Source: Limnoperna fortunei
Lineage: Eukaryota > Mollusca > Bivalvia > Mytilida > Modiolidae
Assembly: GCA_944474755.1 (NCBI GenBank)
Contig: OX104113.1
Location: 55,324,074-55,388,073, forward strand
Direction of reading: 5' to 3'
Length of the DNA stretch: 64,000 nt
A program made the position numbers and the translations under genes. This document shows, piece by piece, positions 33,471 through 44,812 of this stretch (position 1 is the stretch's first letter; every line of letters begins with the position of its first letter). The notes below the pieces were generated by a model that saw only the letters and a list, made by a program, of their open reading frames with translations, was not told where the DNA came from and ran no database searches.

Positions 33471-34327
33471 GTATTAATACAAATAGCATTACAATATTGG
33501 ATGTATTTGGTAATCTTATGTTGTCAGCTGGTCGTTAGTCATTGCCAAAGTTTTTATATTCTTCAAAGAGCAAAGGCAGAAAACATATTTTTAAACTGGA
33601 TTATTTATCATATTTACTGGATAATGACAGGTTATCATGTCACAACTGCTATCTCGTGGTAAATACTGTCAATATGGCGGCCCCATATACAAAATTTTAC
33701 CACCTAAAATCCACTCTAGAAGATTAATGGTAAAGAATACAATAAAACATCAAAAGGCAAATATATTTCGTTTTATTAGAAGAATAACATATCATACTTT
33801 ACATTTTTTTTAATCCAAGCTGCAAAACACAAATACAATTTTAATGACATTTTGTAAAATGTAGTACAACTGCAAACAATATTAAAATAATTATAAATAT
33901 ACAATTGAATGAAATTTGGAAAGTACAAACTATACACATCCAACCAATCCACCTGGTCACCATTCACTGAATTTAGATAAATTTTAATGAAATCTATAAA
34001 TCAACATTTATACTAAACTAAAATCATTATATACAGATTGAGCATTTGTTAAAATACCATATAATCATGGCAATACTATAAATACATCTACAGAAATTCA
34101 GATTACATTTGGCTGTACTAAACATTTTTATTACCTTCTAAAAAATAAATTATTTTTGAAAAATTATTTTCTAGCCACATTCATCAAGATTATTAAAATG
34201 AACTACACTGTGACACTGAAATTAACTACAATGACTGAATGAACTGCTCTTACAATGAAAGAAACTACAGTAACACTGAAATTATCTACTATGAAAATCA
34301 AATAAAACTACTGAACACTAAAATGCA
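33471..34327. other. No recognised gene
   Basis: AT-rich sequence. Frames at 33542-33727 (+) and 33776-33967 (-) are short and unrecognised. Confidence 0.5.
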
Positions 34328-34590
34328 CTACAAATCATTTGCAATTTGCCAGTAGACATTTGTTTCATTCTCTATATCAATATTTTCAGTTATGTCATCT
34401 GCTTCTAATTGTTCTGAAAATAAGTTAGTGTCATTAATACATGTAATATCAAGGTTTTCAACTAATATGTGAAATCTCTCAATTGATAAAATGGATGGAA
34501 TGTTTACACAATTTATACATTGACAACCTGGCCAACAATAGTTTGTATTATTTTTTTTACCGCTACATTTACCCCGCTTTTTTGCAATCG
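34328..34590 (-). pseudogene. C-terminal Cys-rich (CXC-type) end of a TE-like 'HEEADTR' family gene
   Basis: A minus-strand frame of 87 codons ends at TAG (34328-34330). It begins KKRGKCSGKKNNTNYCWPGC and continues QCINCVN, a cysteine cluster of the C-x-C type. An acidic tail follows and ends VYWQIANDL. The pattern GC-x-C-x2-C-x-N is what closes a family of large multicopy invertebrate proteins, whose upstream part is recognised at 37610-38524 on the same strand (ASNHEEADT, YSPDT, GW..DNALSVV). About 3 kb containing a SINE and a LINE fragment separates the two. I infer they were one gene. Function is unknown; CXC clusters usually bind zinc. Confidence 0.55.
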
Positions 34591-34770
34591 TTGACCAGGA
34601 ACCTATCAGTCAACGGGACTGGAATCTAACGTTATTGTATACTTTTCCACGTCGCGCCAATATCTAATTTGCGAACAAGTGTCAACACAGATATGACAAT
34701 ATATGCGGCTTTTGTACGATACAATCTGTTCAAGACTCAAGCAAGTTACATGTATATATCAATACATTGA

Positions 34771-35146
34771 CTGGGACCATACTGGGAGGGTTCCCAGTGC
34801 TCGACCCACAGAGCAGCCAAGTGCGTCCCCGGGTGGCTGATAGGGGAGACCCTCTCGTTGGGGGGGTTGTCAGGTCATAATACGGAAAGCCTGACCGTGG
34901 ACCGTAGTGGGTAACGTGTTTGGAGAGTGCCAGGCTCCTTGCACAATAAAGACCCCTTTTGTAGATTTAGAAAAAGAGTAGGCCCCTACCTAAAACTCCA
35001 TACTTTTCCAGTGTCAGTCAAAATTGTATTCCCTGTGAACCATCCCACCCCCATTTTCTGTTGATTTATTGTTTGTTAACTTGTTCCCGTCCTGAATATA
35101 GCTGAAATACTGCAAGCTGGACGTAAAGCAGACATCCAATCAATCA
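34771..35146 (+). mobile_element. Molluscan SINE, 376 bp, with 13-bp target duplication
   Basis: Flanked by ATCAATACATTGA at 34758-34770 and 35147-35159. The head has GTGCTCGACCCACAGAGCAG. The centre has GTCATAATACGGAAAGCCTG, also present in the SINE at 8519-9031. The 3' end reads GAATATAGCTGAAATACTGC, then (CAAT)n. Confidence 0.9.
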
Positions 35147-35159
35147 ATCAATACATTGA

Positions 35160-36560
35160 TGCATTTAATAACAATAATAAAACAAATTAGAAAAAACACA
35201 ACACAAAAAAAAAACAGCTGTGTATGAATTTATTTGAATTATGATTTTCACCAATTAGACATTTATATGAGAACACAGGTATTAGCTACCCAGTGTGTAC
35301 CCTCAGACAACTTTAGACACCGTTGTTTATTCAACCATTTGTTCACCACACCTGTGATTACAATTGCAACAGGTGTACGCCAAATTAAAAGAGAATGGGT
35401 TGTAAAAAAAACTTATTCCAATTCTGAAATTTTTTTATCAATTGCATTTAAAATTAAGGAGTTTCTTGCAAAATAGAAGCTGAAAATACGTAACAGGATG
35501 GAGATGTCCTCGTGGAAAAAAAGTGTTAGAAAAAAGGTAAAAAAAGTATGCTTATTAATGTATGTTATCAATTATGACTTATTTCTGTGCATTCTTAAAA
35601 CATCATTCTTTCAGAATGTGAAAGAAAAAGGAATAATGCATTCATAATAAAGGCGTGGATTGGTTTTTTTTAAGGGGACCGTTTAAAAATTTGCGCTGTT
35701 TTCACGAAAACGTGCTAATATTTCATGCTATGTAATCCGATAATAACTGGGAATTCCAAAAAAAATATATATGCTGCAACGCGGCAAAAAGACGAATTGG
35801 TTGGTCTATACCTTTTAAATGTGTAATTTTGCATTACGATGATATATGGTCGGAAAGTATAAAGTTTGAAAAAATGACATACAAAAATGGCGAATGTTAA
35901 AAAGCTCCCGATTTTCACTGATTTCATTATTTTTTTAAATGATAAAACATGGTCACGATAATACAATGAGGCAAATAAAACTTTTAAAATTAACAAAAAT
36001 AAAAAATATTTACTGTCACAAGATAATTGCACAAATTTTAACTGAAATATTAGTATCGTATTGTACTATAGATGGTGTCATTTCTGCATTCTCGTTTAAT
36101 CTCGTTCCGGTCTCACGCGACAAGGAAATCATACTTTTTAAACTGAAGACTTAGCGAGTGTCCAATCCCGTTAGTTATACTAGTCCCAGCCCCAACTTAC
36201 GTGAAGCAGAAGAAAAATTTTATTTCCAGATTAAAGGTCCCTTTAAGAGAATAACATACAAAAATACAAGTGACAAAACATTACAGAATAATTGAGATAA
36301 ACATAAAGAGAAAGTACAAATAGTTTAATAATATTTAAGTATCTTGAGGAAAGAGTCAGAGGTCAAGGGGAGATAACACATGTAGATTGATTTAAGTTCA
36401 AGTTGTGGTCTACGAAGTTTCAAAGCATTCTCAATATAGTCACATAACACAGATAAAAATAGCTGTTATCATTACTGATGATCCATATAAAAAGATCATC
36501 CTATCAATATTTAATAATTGTGGGTATTTTTGGGTATGATTCATTATATGTGTATCTTTT
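35160..36560. other. No recognised gene
   Basis: A possible weak inverted repeat (AAGGGGACCGTTTAAA near 35672 and TTAAAGGTCCCTTTAA near 36230) could mark a decayed 570-bp DNA element. No target duplication was seen. Open frames are short. Confidence 0.4.
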
Positions 36561-36569
36561 CTAAGGCTT

Positions 36570-37605
36570 TCTTAAATAGGACATTCCAGAAGGAAATTTA
36601 TTTCATTTTCTATTGAGTCTAAATTACAAAATAAACAAAACCTATCTTGTCATGTTAGGGGTTCTATTTACAGGATACATTGGTAACAAGCTCATGTATC
36701 CCAGTTTCAATTTGTAAGCAGTGATTACTGAGTCTATATTTGGTTAAAAAATATCTTTTAGATATCTTTATGTCGAAATAATTTTCAAAAACAAAAGTTG
36801 TCTTGAATGGAAGGTATGTATCAAGTTTCCCTTGTTTTTGTTGATATTCATCTTTAATGTTTTCCCATATTTTTGGAAATTAATTTTAATATGTTTTTTC
36901 AACATTTTTTTTTAGTTTATTATTCTTACAGAGATTCAAATCAATACCCAATTTTTCATTGAAGAAAAGAATATTTGACAACAATAAGTTTTTACAGACA
37001 GATGGAGCTTTGCTCTCAAATATTTTCATCTCACTGTAAGCTTTTTTAAATAAATCTGTTGGAGAATTCTCAAGCCTGTGCCAGTACATCAACAAATGTG
37101 TTAGTACAATTATGTATAAGGGGTATCTACCTAGTTCAGACAAAACTGCTACATTTGTGCACATTTTTGAATCACCAAGTACATATTTACAAAATTTAAT
37201 ATTTAACTTTTCAAATTCCTAATCTTTAAAGATATCATACATGGATAATTACTTTCTCTTAGGAGTAATGTTAATGGTGGTCCAGATTTTACAACTACAT
37301 TTTGTATATAGGTAATAATAGGCTGTATACAATGGTCAAATATATGTAAAAGGGTCTTAATTGGGGGAGTTGATGACTATATGTCTTTAAAAATTTTGAA
37401 AGAGGCCTTTAGGCCTTTTTAAAATAATTGCTTTTTGGCTTCATTGAAGTTTCCTGTATTTAGGATAACAATGCCAAGATACTTGTTTGACACATTCTAT
37501 GGGGTTATTTCCCAAATTAAAATTTTAGCTTAGGAGCCAACCACTTCTGTTGAATTTAGTTATCTTTATTTTCTTCACATTTATATCCATGCACCAAGAA
37601 CACCC
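36570..37605 (-). pseudogene. Degraded LINE ORF2 fragment (RT end, thumb and C-terminal region)
   Basis: Minus-strand translation across frames gives a thumb region similar to the full LINE at 12.5-17.3 kb: YLGIVILNTGNFNEA-like, then LLHIFDHCIQPIITY (cf. LFDKIIQPILLYGCEVW there). It continues with LNIKFCKYVLGDSKMCTNV, ELGRYPLYIIVLTHLLMYW and, after a frame change, RLSNHCLQIETGIHE. The only longer open part is 36886-37164 (92 codons). It lies between the two parts of the Cys-rich gene and helps explain that gene's interruption. Family: same broad lineage as the 12.5-kb element, but a different subfamily. Confidence 0.8.
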
Positions 37606-37609
37606 TTTG

Positions 37610-38524
37610 GTGTACCATTCTACTGTTTTTGCCAAAGTCAGTATCGCAAACAACACTCAATGCATTATCCATAATTTTCCATCCAAAATCTGAAATAGAC
37701 ATAAAATTAGTAATACTCTGTCTTCAGTATATAAAAATACCCAGTAACCATGCAACCAAGGCAGTTTTAGTGCCTCTGGATTGGGCATCGTATCAACTTC
37801 TGATACAAGAGTATTTTCTAAAAATATAAAAAGAAGTCTTTTTACCAAATCCCCTAAAATAAGACAAAAAAGTCACATCCACTAAATATGTACACAAGTT
37901 GTAGGCATTGTAAAAAATTATCAATATTCTGAAACACAATATCATTTTCAATTGAGCAAATCAGTTTGTTCATGGAAAGAAAACCATATGGTCAATTCTT
38001 GAGCTATGCATGCAATACAAACAGTTTTCTGTATAGATTGTACATGTATAAAGGACATCCCTATGAAAAAAACAACAGTGTCAGGGCTATAAATAATTAC
38101 TCTATAAGAAGTAACTGCTGATGCATGTAACCAAAATTTGGTGTCAGCTTCCTCATGATTACTACTGGCCAAAATATATTCATTTATACAGCCATTTCCA
38201 AACACATTGCTCTGTCCTTTCTTTCATCATTAAAACCACCTACAAAAACACATTCATATTATGAAATGATTCACTACATTTTGTTAAAAAAATAAGAAGA
38301 CAGAAAGTGGACAAGAAGTCTTTTATTGTGTCTGATAGAAATAAGTTTCTCCAATTACTTGGAATTGGAGTATCTAAGTTGATTGCATCAATGACAATCA
38401 TGACAATTTTTGTCTTCTCTTGTCTTGTTCTTTCCATATCCTTAATTCTTACTCCATGTCTGTTTGGGTGATAAAAAACTATGTGCATTTCTGTTGCCTG
38501 ATGTTGAATATGTGGTCTAATCAC
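37610..38524 (-). pseudogene. TE-like multicopy gene remnant ('HEEADTR' family), N-terminal part missing
   Basis: Three minus-strand pieces in order. 38524-38240: TEMHIVFYHPNRHGVRIKD, then INLDTPIPSNWRNLFL. 38205-37948: LASSNHEEADTKFWLHASAV, then YRVIIYSPDTVVFFIGMS. 37848-37610: VDTMPNPEALKLPWLHGYWV, then after a frameshift SDFGWKIMDNALSVVCDT. The SNHEEADT...YSPDTDV and GW...DN.L..V signatures mark a large family of uncharacterised, repetitive proteins in bivalves and cnidarians, probably encoded by a mobile element. Frameshifts and an Asp-to-Val change in the SPDTDV motif indicate a dead copy. The C-terminal cysteine cluster is probably the fragment at 34328-34590. Recognition is from memory of the family, not a search. 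Confidence 0.6.
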
Positions 38525-40440
38525 CCCATATTAAATAAAAATCTACCATAATCTGCAGTTATTCTTAAGGTTCAAAGAATATAAATAGAATAAAATTACA
38601 TTAAACCCAGAAATAATTCTTCTGATAGCACACAATTACTTGCACAAAGCTGTGCTGAAACCACTTAGCTTCATCAGACATCCATCTACAGAAATTATGA
38701 GGTCAATAAGGACTAATTAAATTTAATCTTTCATTTGCAGCTTATATGATTATCAAAGAAAATAATTTAAATATAATATTCTTTGAAAGAAATTTGACAT
38801 TCAAACCCATTAAAAGTGTTTGTTTATTGTTAAGATTTTTCATAATGGGCCATTTCATTTACTTGTTTTCATTGTAAACAGTCTCAGGTAATTAGACATT
38901 TTGGGGGAAATAAACAAATGGTGCATAATCCATCTGAAACGTTAAATATGTAAATTCTTTGCAGTTTTTATTGGAGTTTCATATTACATTTAATTGGTAA
39001 GATGAGTAAGTCTGCACAAATTAGTTGGACCTGATATGGCGACTATGAGGTAGAGTCTGAAATATCAGTGCTGGCTTTTGAGGAGCCTTAGGACAATTTC
39101 GGTACCTATAAGGGCGATACTGTCTCCCACTTGCCCAATGTGGTGAGCCTTGGTGATAGTTATAAACTGTTGAAAGATCTATGGTCACAATGCCATTGTG
39201 TACATGTATTAGTTCTGTTTAATTAAAAACTGTCAATTTAGTAAAATCTTAAGTTTGTTTAAAAATATGTGCTAAATTGGCAACAAAACATTTCTGTCAA
39301 AAAACTATTTAGGTTTATATGACATAAAATGTATTTGTTTCCTATAAAATTCGTTTGGAAACAAAAATTGCTGACTTATTATGTAAAACTCCCATAGCAA
39401 AAGTCAAGGATGATTTGTAACAACTAAACAACAGAGGCATAGTATAAAACATGGACAGGTTATGGTATCTTAATTTTTTTCTACTGGGATTTTCTTAATA
39501 AAAAGGTAAAATATGGAATAATAAAAAGATGCAAGCAAAAAAATGTTCCAAGCGGGTGTGGCATTTAGTATAATGTTATCTATAGTGCTGTATATTTATT
39601 ATATATAAATGAATATCGGGGAAATGTCATTTTCATTGCCTATATAAATCTGGTTAGCTATACATGCTTTTTAGAGTCTTTGGTAAGTTTTTATGCTCTC
39701 AACTAAAAAAAGCCTTCATCAATTTTTGGTTGGGTTGCAGGAGGTGTCATTTTTCAGAATATTTGCAGATGTTTGAGAATATTTTCCTAATTTTCAAGAC
39801 TTGGGAACTTAGTGTTAGAAATTAAAAGTTTGGATCTCATAGACAATAGGTCCAAGATTATACTCAGTAAATGATACAAAAAGTACTTAAAATATTAGTT
39901 TTAAAGCTTAGATATAAAAGCTTAGAAATAGGTAAACATATAAAAAAGGCAACATAATTAACTTACTAGTAATCCAGTTACTCTAAGAAGTCAGTATGAA
40001 ACAACCCACTTATTCACACTACTGGGACGAACAGGTTTAGGAACAAAATGACCTGAAGTATGAACAGGTTTAAGAAAAGGACCCAAGACCACCATGTGTT
40101 AGGGCATCTCACAATGACAATTACTGACACTCCTTTGCGACTAGTAATACCAGGTCATTGTAAAAATAGTAACACAATTATCATCATTATTTATGCAAAG
40201 GGAGAAGGTAAAGGAAGATAGGTTTCAAATAAAAAAAACTAGGTCAGACGTTTTACGTAGACAACCGGTCTTGATTGATGCAGATTTATATAGACCGATG
40301 CATTTTTAAGTAGACTCTGTCTGTCAGTCAGCTGCAAATTTCGAAGACTACTCCTTTGTCTTTCAATCCAGATCACTGAAACTCCACAAAAAGATTGCAC
40401 ACATATTGAAGCTGTGCACGTTATTTTCCCATTTTTAGCA
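38525..40440. other. Intronic sequence, no recognised gene
   Basis: AT-rich. A segment near 40340-40440 (GATCACTGAAACTCCACAAA, AAGATTGCACACATATTGAA) resembles 21070-21120, so it belongs to the same dispersed repeat family. Confidence 0.5.
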
Positions 40441-40472
40441 CACTTTATACATGATGGTTTCTACATTTTTAT

Positions 40473-40609
40473 ACCCCCGCTTTGAAGAAGAGGTATACAC
40501 TGGTTTACCTCTGTCGGTCCATCCTTCAGTCCGCAACATAACTTTTGTAACAGTTTTCTGAGCAAATACTTATTACAACCATTTGATATTTTATATCAAA
40601 TGGTTGTAA
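40473..40609. repeat. Dispersed molluscan repeat end plus 17-bp hairpin at the junction with the Penelope-like element
   Basis: TATACCCCCGCTTTGAAGAA and AGGTATACACTGGTTTACCT mark a dispersed repeat. It ends in a perfect stem, 40573-40589 with 40593-40609 (TTACAACCATTTGATAT and inverse, 3-nt loop). Element coding sequence begins 1-2 bp later. Confidence 0.75.
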
Positions 40610-40610
40610 A

Positions 40611-41990
40611 ACTTTGTCCGACATTCATGACAAATATGTTGTTGTGCCAGCAGATAAGGCCCCTAACAATATCATTTTTATCTGCAAAAAACATTACATA
40701 GAGTGTTTAATTAACATGATTAATGAGTTAGGCATTGATAGTTCACTAGGCAATCCTACTTACACATTCACTGCGCTTTCAAAAGAGGAGATTATTGAAA
40801 ATCACAAATCTGTATCGGCATCCTTTGATCTCAAAATCAGAGTTGAAGATTGTGATCTCCCTTTATTGTATTGGATTCCTAAACTTCACAAAAATCCATA
40901 CAAACAGCGTTTCACAGCAGGATCGTCTAAGTGTACTACCAAAACACTATCGCAACTCCTGACCACTCTTTTAACAACAGTAAAAACGGGACTTCAAAAA
41001 TACAGTGACATTTGCTACTCCAGAAGTGGAATAAATGAAATGTGGATATTAAAAAATTCAAAAGACCTGAAAGACATCTTGAGGTCTGGATCTCTTTCCC
41101 ATTGTAACAGCATTAAAACATTTGATTTTTCGACACTCTATACGGCCATCCCTCATACGCAGCTTAAAACCAGGCTAAAAGATCTTATAAAACGCTGTTT
41201 TTTCAAGAAAAACGGAAAGAGACGATATAAATACCTGGTAATTAGTCATGACAGATCTTACTTCGTTATCAATGACTCCAAAGCTAATACTAAATATACT
41301 GAAGACCAAATCTGTCACATGTTAGATTTTCTAATTGACAACATATTCGTCATGTTTGGATGACATGATTTTCAACAGACTGTTGGTATTCCAATGGGTA
41401 TTAATTGTGCTCCTTTCCTCGCCGACCTGTTTTTGTATTCCTATGAGGCTGAGTTCCTAGAAGGCCTACTGAAGAAGAAAGAAAAGACTCTGGCCCAGAC
41501 CTTTAATTTCACATTCCGCTATATTGATGATGTTTTGTCCCTCAACAATGCTAAATTTGGTGACTATTTACATTCAGTTTACCCTAGCGAGCTTGAAATT
41601 AAAGACACCACCAATACACTTAGATCAGCCTCTTACTTAGACCTACTTCTAGAAATAGACTCAGGAAAACTACAAACTAGGCTCTACGACAAGCGTGATG
41701 ACTTCAACTTTCCAATTGTCAACTTCCCGTTCATCGACAGCAACATTCCAGCAGCTCCAGCGTATGTCGTGTACATTTCACAACTTATACATTATTCTAG
41801 ATCCTGCGATCGTTATTCAGATTTTCTAGACCGATCCCTGCTGTTGACTGCTAAACTACTCAAACAAGGGTTTGTTGTACCTAAGTTGATGTTATCTCTC
41901 CAGAAGTTCTATGGTTGGCACCACGACTTAATTGATTGTTACAGGAAATCAGTGTCTCAAATACAATCTGACATTTTCGCTGAGTCATAG
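40611..41990 (+). pseudogene. Penelope-like retroelement reverse transcriptase, one internal stop, 5'-truncated
   Basis: A single frame of 460 codons contains TLSDIHDKYVVVPADKAPNN, then LLYWIPKLHKNPYKQR, motif A FDFSTLYTAIPH, motif B-like VGIPMGINCAPFLADLF, the catalytic FRYIDDVLS (YIDD), SASYLDLLLEID, LYDKRDDFNFPIVNFPFID, YSRSCDRYSDF and KFYGWHHDLI near the end. DKaPNN, IPKLHK and YIDD are typical of Penelope-like elements. These use an RT related to telomerase and often target-prime. The only break is an in-frame TGA at 41361-41363, just before motif B. No GIY-YIG endonuclease follows. The N-terminus is missing; the frame opens immediately after the hairpin at 40573-40609. Low decay suggests recent insertion into intron 1 of SPRYD7. 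Confidence 0.8.
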
Positions 41991-42215
41991 GTAGTGTTTT
42001 CTATTCCTGGATTTGACTTTTCCCTAGACAAGACAATGAGTAACTCGACGGGTGTCTAATTAGAGGCAGGCACTGCTTACTCGTTCTTAGCACCTGAGTG
42101 CACCCATGGTTTTTATTGGGTTCGGGTTACTCTCTTTCTGTGTTTTATGTTTTTGATTTTTGTGTTGTGTTTGTCTATATCCGGATTTGTAACTGTCCCT
42201 TGGTTTTTGGCTCTT
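41991..42215 (+). mobile_element. 3' UTR of the Penelope-like element
   Basis: Non-coding sequence after the RT stop: GAGTAACTCGACGGGTGTCT, GAGGCAGGCACTGCTTACTC, GCACCTGAGTGCACCCATGG. I recognise this as the kind of tail that follows this retroelement in bivalves (memory, not search). The end point is approximate. Confidence 0.55.
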
Positions 42216-42254
42216 GTTGTTCGGTCGGTTTTCTTTGCTACTTTCTTATATGTG

Positions 42255-42470
42255 ACCTTACCATGTGGTCCTATATTGCGAGTACAGATTTCTGGTCTGT
42301 GGCATATTTACTTCCTGTTTACAAACTTAGTCAATTTTCAACATTAGTGGTCCTATATTGCAAGAACTGATTTCAGGTCTGTCGCATATCTACTTCCTAT
42401 TTACTGACTTTTCAATTCAATTATGTGAATAGCCGGGGTATACTGAGTGAGCAGTAGCTCACAGGTTCCT
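42255..42470. repeat. Short tandem duplication and dispersed-repeat end
   Basis: GTGGTCCTATATTGC followed by TGATTTC/AGATTTC, GGTCTG and TACTTCCTGTTTAC occurs twice (about 42260 and 42345). GCCGGGGTATACTGAGTGAG near 42432 is a dispersed-repeat end resembling the inverse of the TATACCCCCGC repeat at 40473. Confidence 0.6.
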
Positions 42471-43143
42471 AGTTTACACAGACCCAAAACATTCTTTCAA
42501 CAAATAAACCGTTCCCTATTTATTAACGCACTTGCTTTGCAACCTGGTCATTTCAGACTTTTGCACTTTTCTTTAAGTTTAAGGGCATTGTTAATATTGA
42601 TAGGTGTGATTTTACACATTAGTTCTGCATATGTCCATTTTGACAAACTATGCCTCATTAGTGCAGATAGAATTAGCTATTGTCTTTATCTTTTGCGAGC
42701 GTTTATGGCACAGTTATTTGTTATAAGAAATCAATATGCGATAGTATAAGAAACCTAATAAAAAATGTCTGAAAAAATTATTCCCCCCCTTCTCTCTCTC
42801 TGGATCTCTCATAAAAAATATGCATACATGTCCATTGTCAGTCCAAATCAAATTTCCTGCCCATTTGCCCATGCCTTTTCTAGGTTGAGTTTTTTGTTGT
42901 CCTGAACATATACATGTAGCTTAATCATGATTCAGCTGGAAGTTAAGCAATTATTTAATTAAGTACATGGTCAATGAAGCCTGAGTACAATGTGGATTCC
43001 TTGTAGTAATCTGTCAACCAGATGAGTGTCTGAATCTGCAGGCTCTCTAAAGTCTGTAATACATGTATTATGTTCCAAGAAACTTTGAAATATTTTGTCA
43101 CTTCACTTTAAATCATTTTATTTTATTACATGTTGTTTTATAG

Positions 43144-43260
43144 GTAATGATGTTGTAATAGTAAAGAATGGGAAGAGAATTTGTGGATCAGGAGCAGCTC
43201 TTTGTAATGCTCCCATAGCTCAAGATAAAGCATATTTTGAAATTAAGCTACAAAGTACAG
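43144..43260 (+). CDS. SPRYD7: SPRYD7 second coding exon (start of SPRY domain)
   Basis: 117 nt, phase 1 at both ends. The acceptor is TTGTTTTATAG; the donor is ACAG followed by GTAATT. With the last base of exon 1 it encodes GNDVVIVKNGKRICGSGAAL, then CNAPIAQDKAYFEIKLQSTG. This corresponds to vertebrate SPRYD7 residues about 36-74 (DVVIVKNGRRICGTG; SAPL.Q.K.YFE.KIQSTG), including the YFE-x-K strand that opens the SPRY fold. The next residues expected (IWG-x-GVATQ) are absent, so exon 3 lies beyond the window. A longer open frame around it (43095-43307) includes intron sequence on both sides. No disabling change is visible. The alternative that this is a retrocopy is excluded by the intron boundaries. 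Confidence 0.87.
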
Positions 43261-43589
43261 GTAATTGTTACTGTATGATGTTTTTTTCAAATGGATTTGA
43301 CCCTTAAAATGTAGTTGGGAAAAAAAGGGGTGGGGGTGTTGCAAAATATGACTGAAAACAAGAAAGAAAACTCAAGCTATTGAATAAAACGAGTATCCAA
43401 AAAAATTATTTTCTGATCCTCTTTACTCTGATTGATCTACATATTCTGGCATTGAATGTGATCACACAATTTTTTGTGTGTCTTTTTTTGATTTGGAAAT
43501 TTAAACCATGACTGCAGTTTATTAGGGCGGACGCCCTATAGTGATCAGTCTGTCCATCCGTGCATCCGTCCGTACTAATCGTGTCTAGA

Positions 43590-43880
43590 CTGTAACTTTT
43601 TTATCTTTTGAGGTAGGCTTTTGATATTTGGAATGTAGGTAGATAATATCAAGGCGATGTGTCGCATACCGTGGTTGATAACCGTTGAACTTGAACTTTG
43701 ACCTTAAGGTCACATGATTGCTTTCTGTATTACAAATTCATGTCCGGGCTGTAATTTTTTTATCTTTTGAGGTAGGCTTTTGATATTTGGAATGTGGGTA
43801 GATAATATCAAGGCGATGTGTCGCATACCATGGTTGATGACCTTTGACCTTGACCTCAAGGTCAGCGGGGCCCACAGAGA
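43590..43880. repeat. Two ~162-bp tandem units with AGGTCA half-sites
   Basis: TGTAACTTTTTTATCTTTTG, GAGGTAGGCTTTTGATATTT and ATATCAAGGCGATGTGTCGC occur at about 43590 and 43752. Each unit ends in TGACCTTAAGGTCA or TGACCTTGACCTCAAGGTCA. The preceding GGCGGACGCCCTATAGTG looks like the head of the same element. Confidence 0.82.
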
Positions 43881-44453
43881 TGGGTACCATCTCACTGATA
43901 TCCAGTTTTTTTTAACTTACCGATATTTTATGTTTTGAAAAGCCAATCAAAACAGTTTGGCTGCAATAAAGCTATGACATTTTAACTGATTGAATGATCT
44001 AAAGTCTGCAGGAATATTGTTTTTATTTTTGCTTGTCCTATAATTTAATTTTTATTTTACTTTTGGTGTGAAATGACCCTGTATATTTTTTGCATTTTTA
44101 TAGCAAACTTTGTTCTGTTGTAAATCCTTATCAGTTACACGATTTCATCAACTGAAATGAAGTTTAAACAGCATTCTAATATGACGTGCTGTAAATGCCT
44201 TGGAACCACAACTGTAGTAAAAAAATGATTTATAATGTATGAGCACATGCAACCAGTAGGGTGTGTTTTGAAGGGCTGTTCCTGTTACAAAACTGTAACG
44301 CCCGCTGGGAAGCTAAATGCGTATGACATATTAATTTTATAAATAGCAAGACACACTGTAATTATGTGTTGCAATATATTGTGTGTTACATGGTGGAAAT
44401 GATGTTTTCTATAGGTACGTAAATATCAGAAATATACTGTGTCTTATTAGAAT

Positions 44454-44593
44454 AGAAATAATTCATGGAGGCTGGGATTTATCATTGCTTTACAACGGGA
44501 TGATATATGTCATAACTTAATATAAAGTAATATGACATAAATGGTCACTTCAATTTAAAACAATGATAAACCACAGCCTCCTCGAATTATTTC
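44454..44593. mobile_element. Palindromic MITE, about 140 bp
   Basis: Arms 44454-44487 and 44560-44593 are inverted with few mismatches (AGAAATAATTCATGGAGGCT against the inverse of CCTCCTCGAATTATTTCT). No coding sequence. Confidence 0.82.
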
Positions 44594-44812
44594 TTAATGT
44601 TATAATACATCCATTTTCTCATGGTCATTTATGCTGATTATCTTGGTCTTGTTTTCTTTGGTGTTTTTAGCTAAAGAAGTTTATAAATATATATTTCCTG
44701 GGCTGATGTTCTGTAGTAAAGATAACAGATAATTCAAAAATTCATCAAACAATATGCAGTATAGTTTAACAATTCATTAAATAAAAATAATAATAATAAT
44801 AATTAAAAGATT

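Larger units (their letters stand above)
26281..43143 (+). other. SPRYD7: SPRYD7 intron 1 (16.9 kb)
   Basis: Begins GTAAGA and ends TTGTTTTATAG. It contains all elements listed between these coordinates: LINE fragments, tandem repeats, a SINE, a Cys-rich TE-like pseudogene and a Penelope-like element. At 26281-27100 nothing is recognised except a short inverted repeat at 26989-27055 (CTCCACCTA..GGTGGAG). Confidence 0.8.

Noticed and set aside
40611..41990. Telomerase reverse transcriptase
   Set aside because: DKAPNN, IPKLHK and YIDD motifs with the KFYG..HDLI tail fit Penelope-like elements; telomerase-specific N-terminal and T-motif regions are absent.
43309..43365. GGGGTGGGGGTGTTGCAAAA as SPRYD7 exon 3 (GVGVA-like)
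   Set aside because: Only four or five residues fit. There is no acceptor-donor pair, the expected QKVNLNQ continuation is absent, and the next in-frame codon is a stop.
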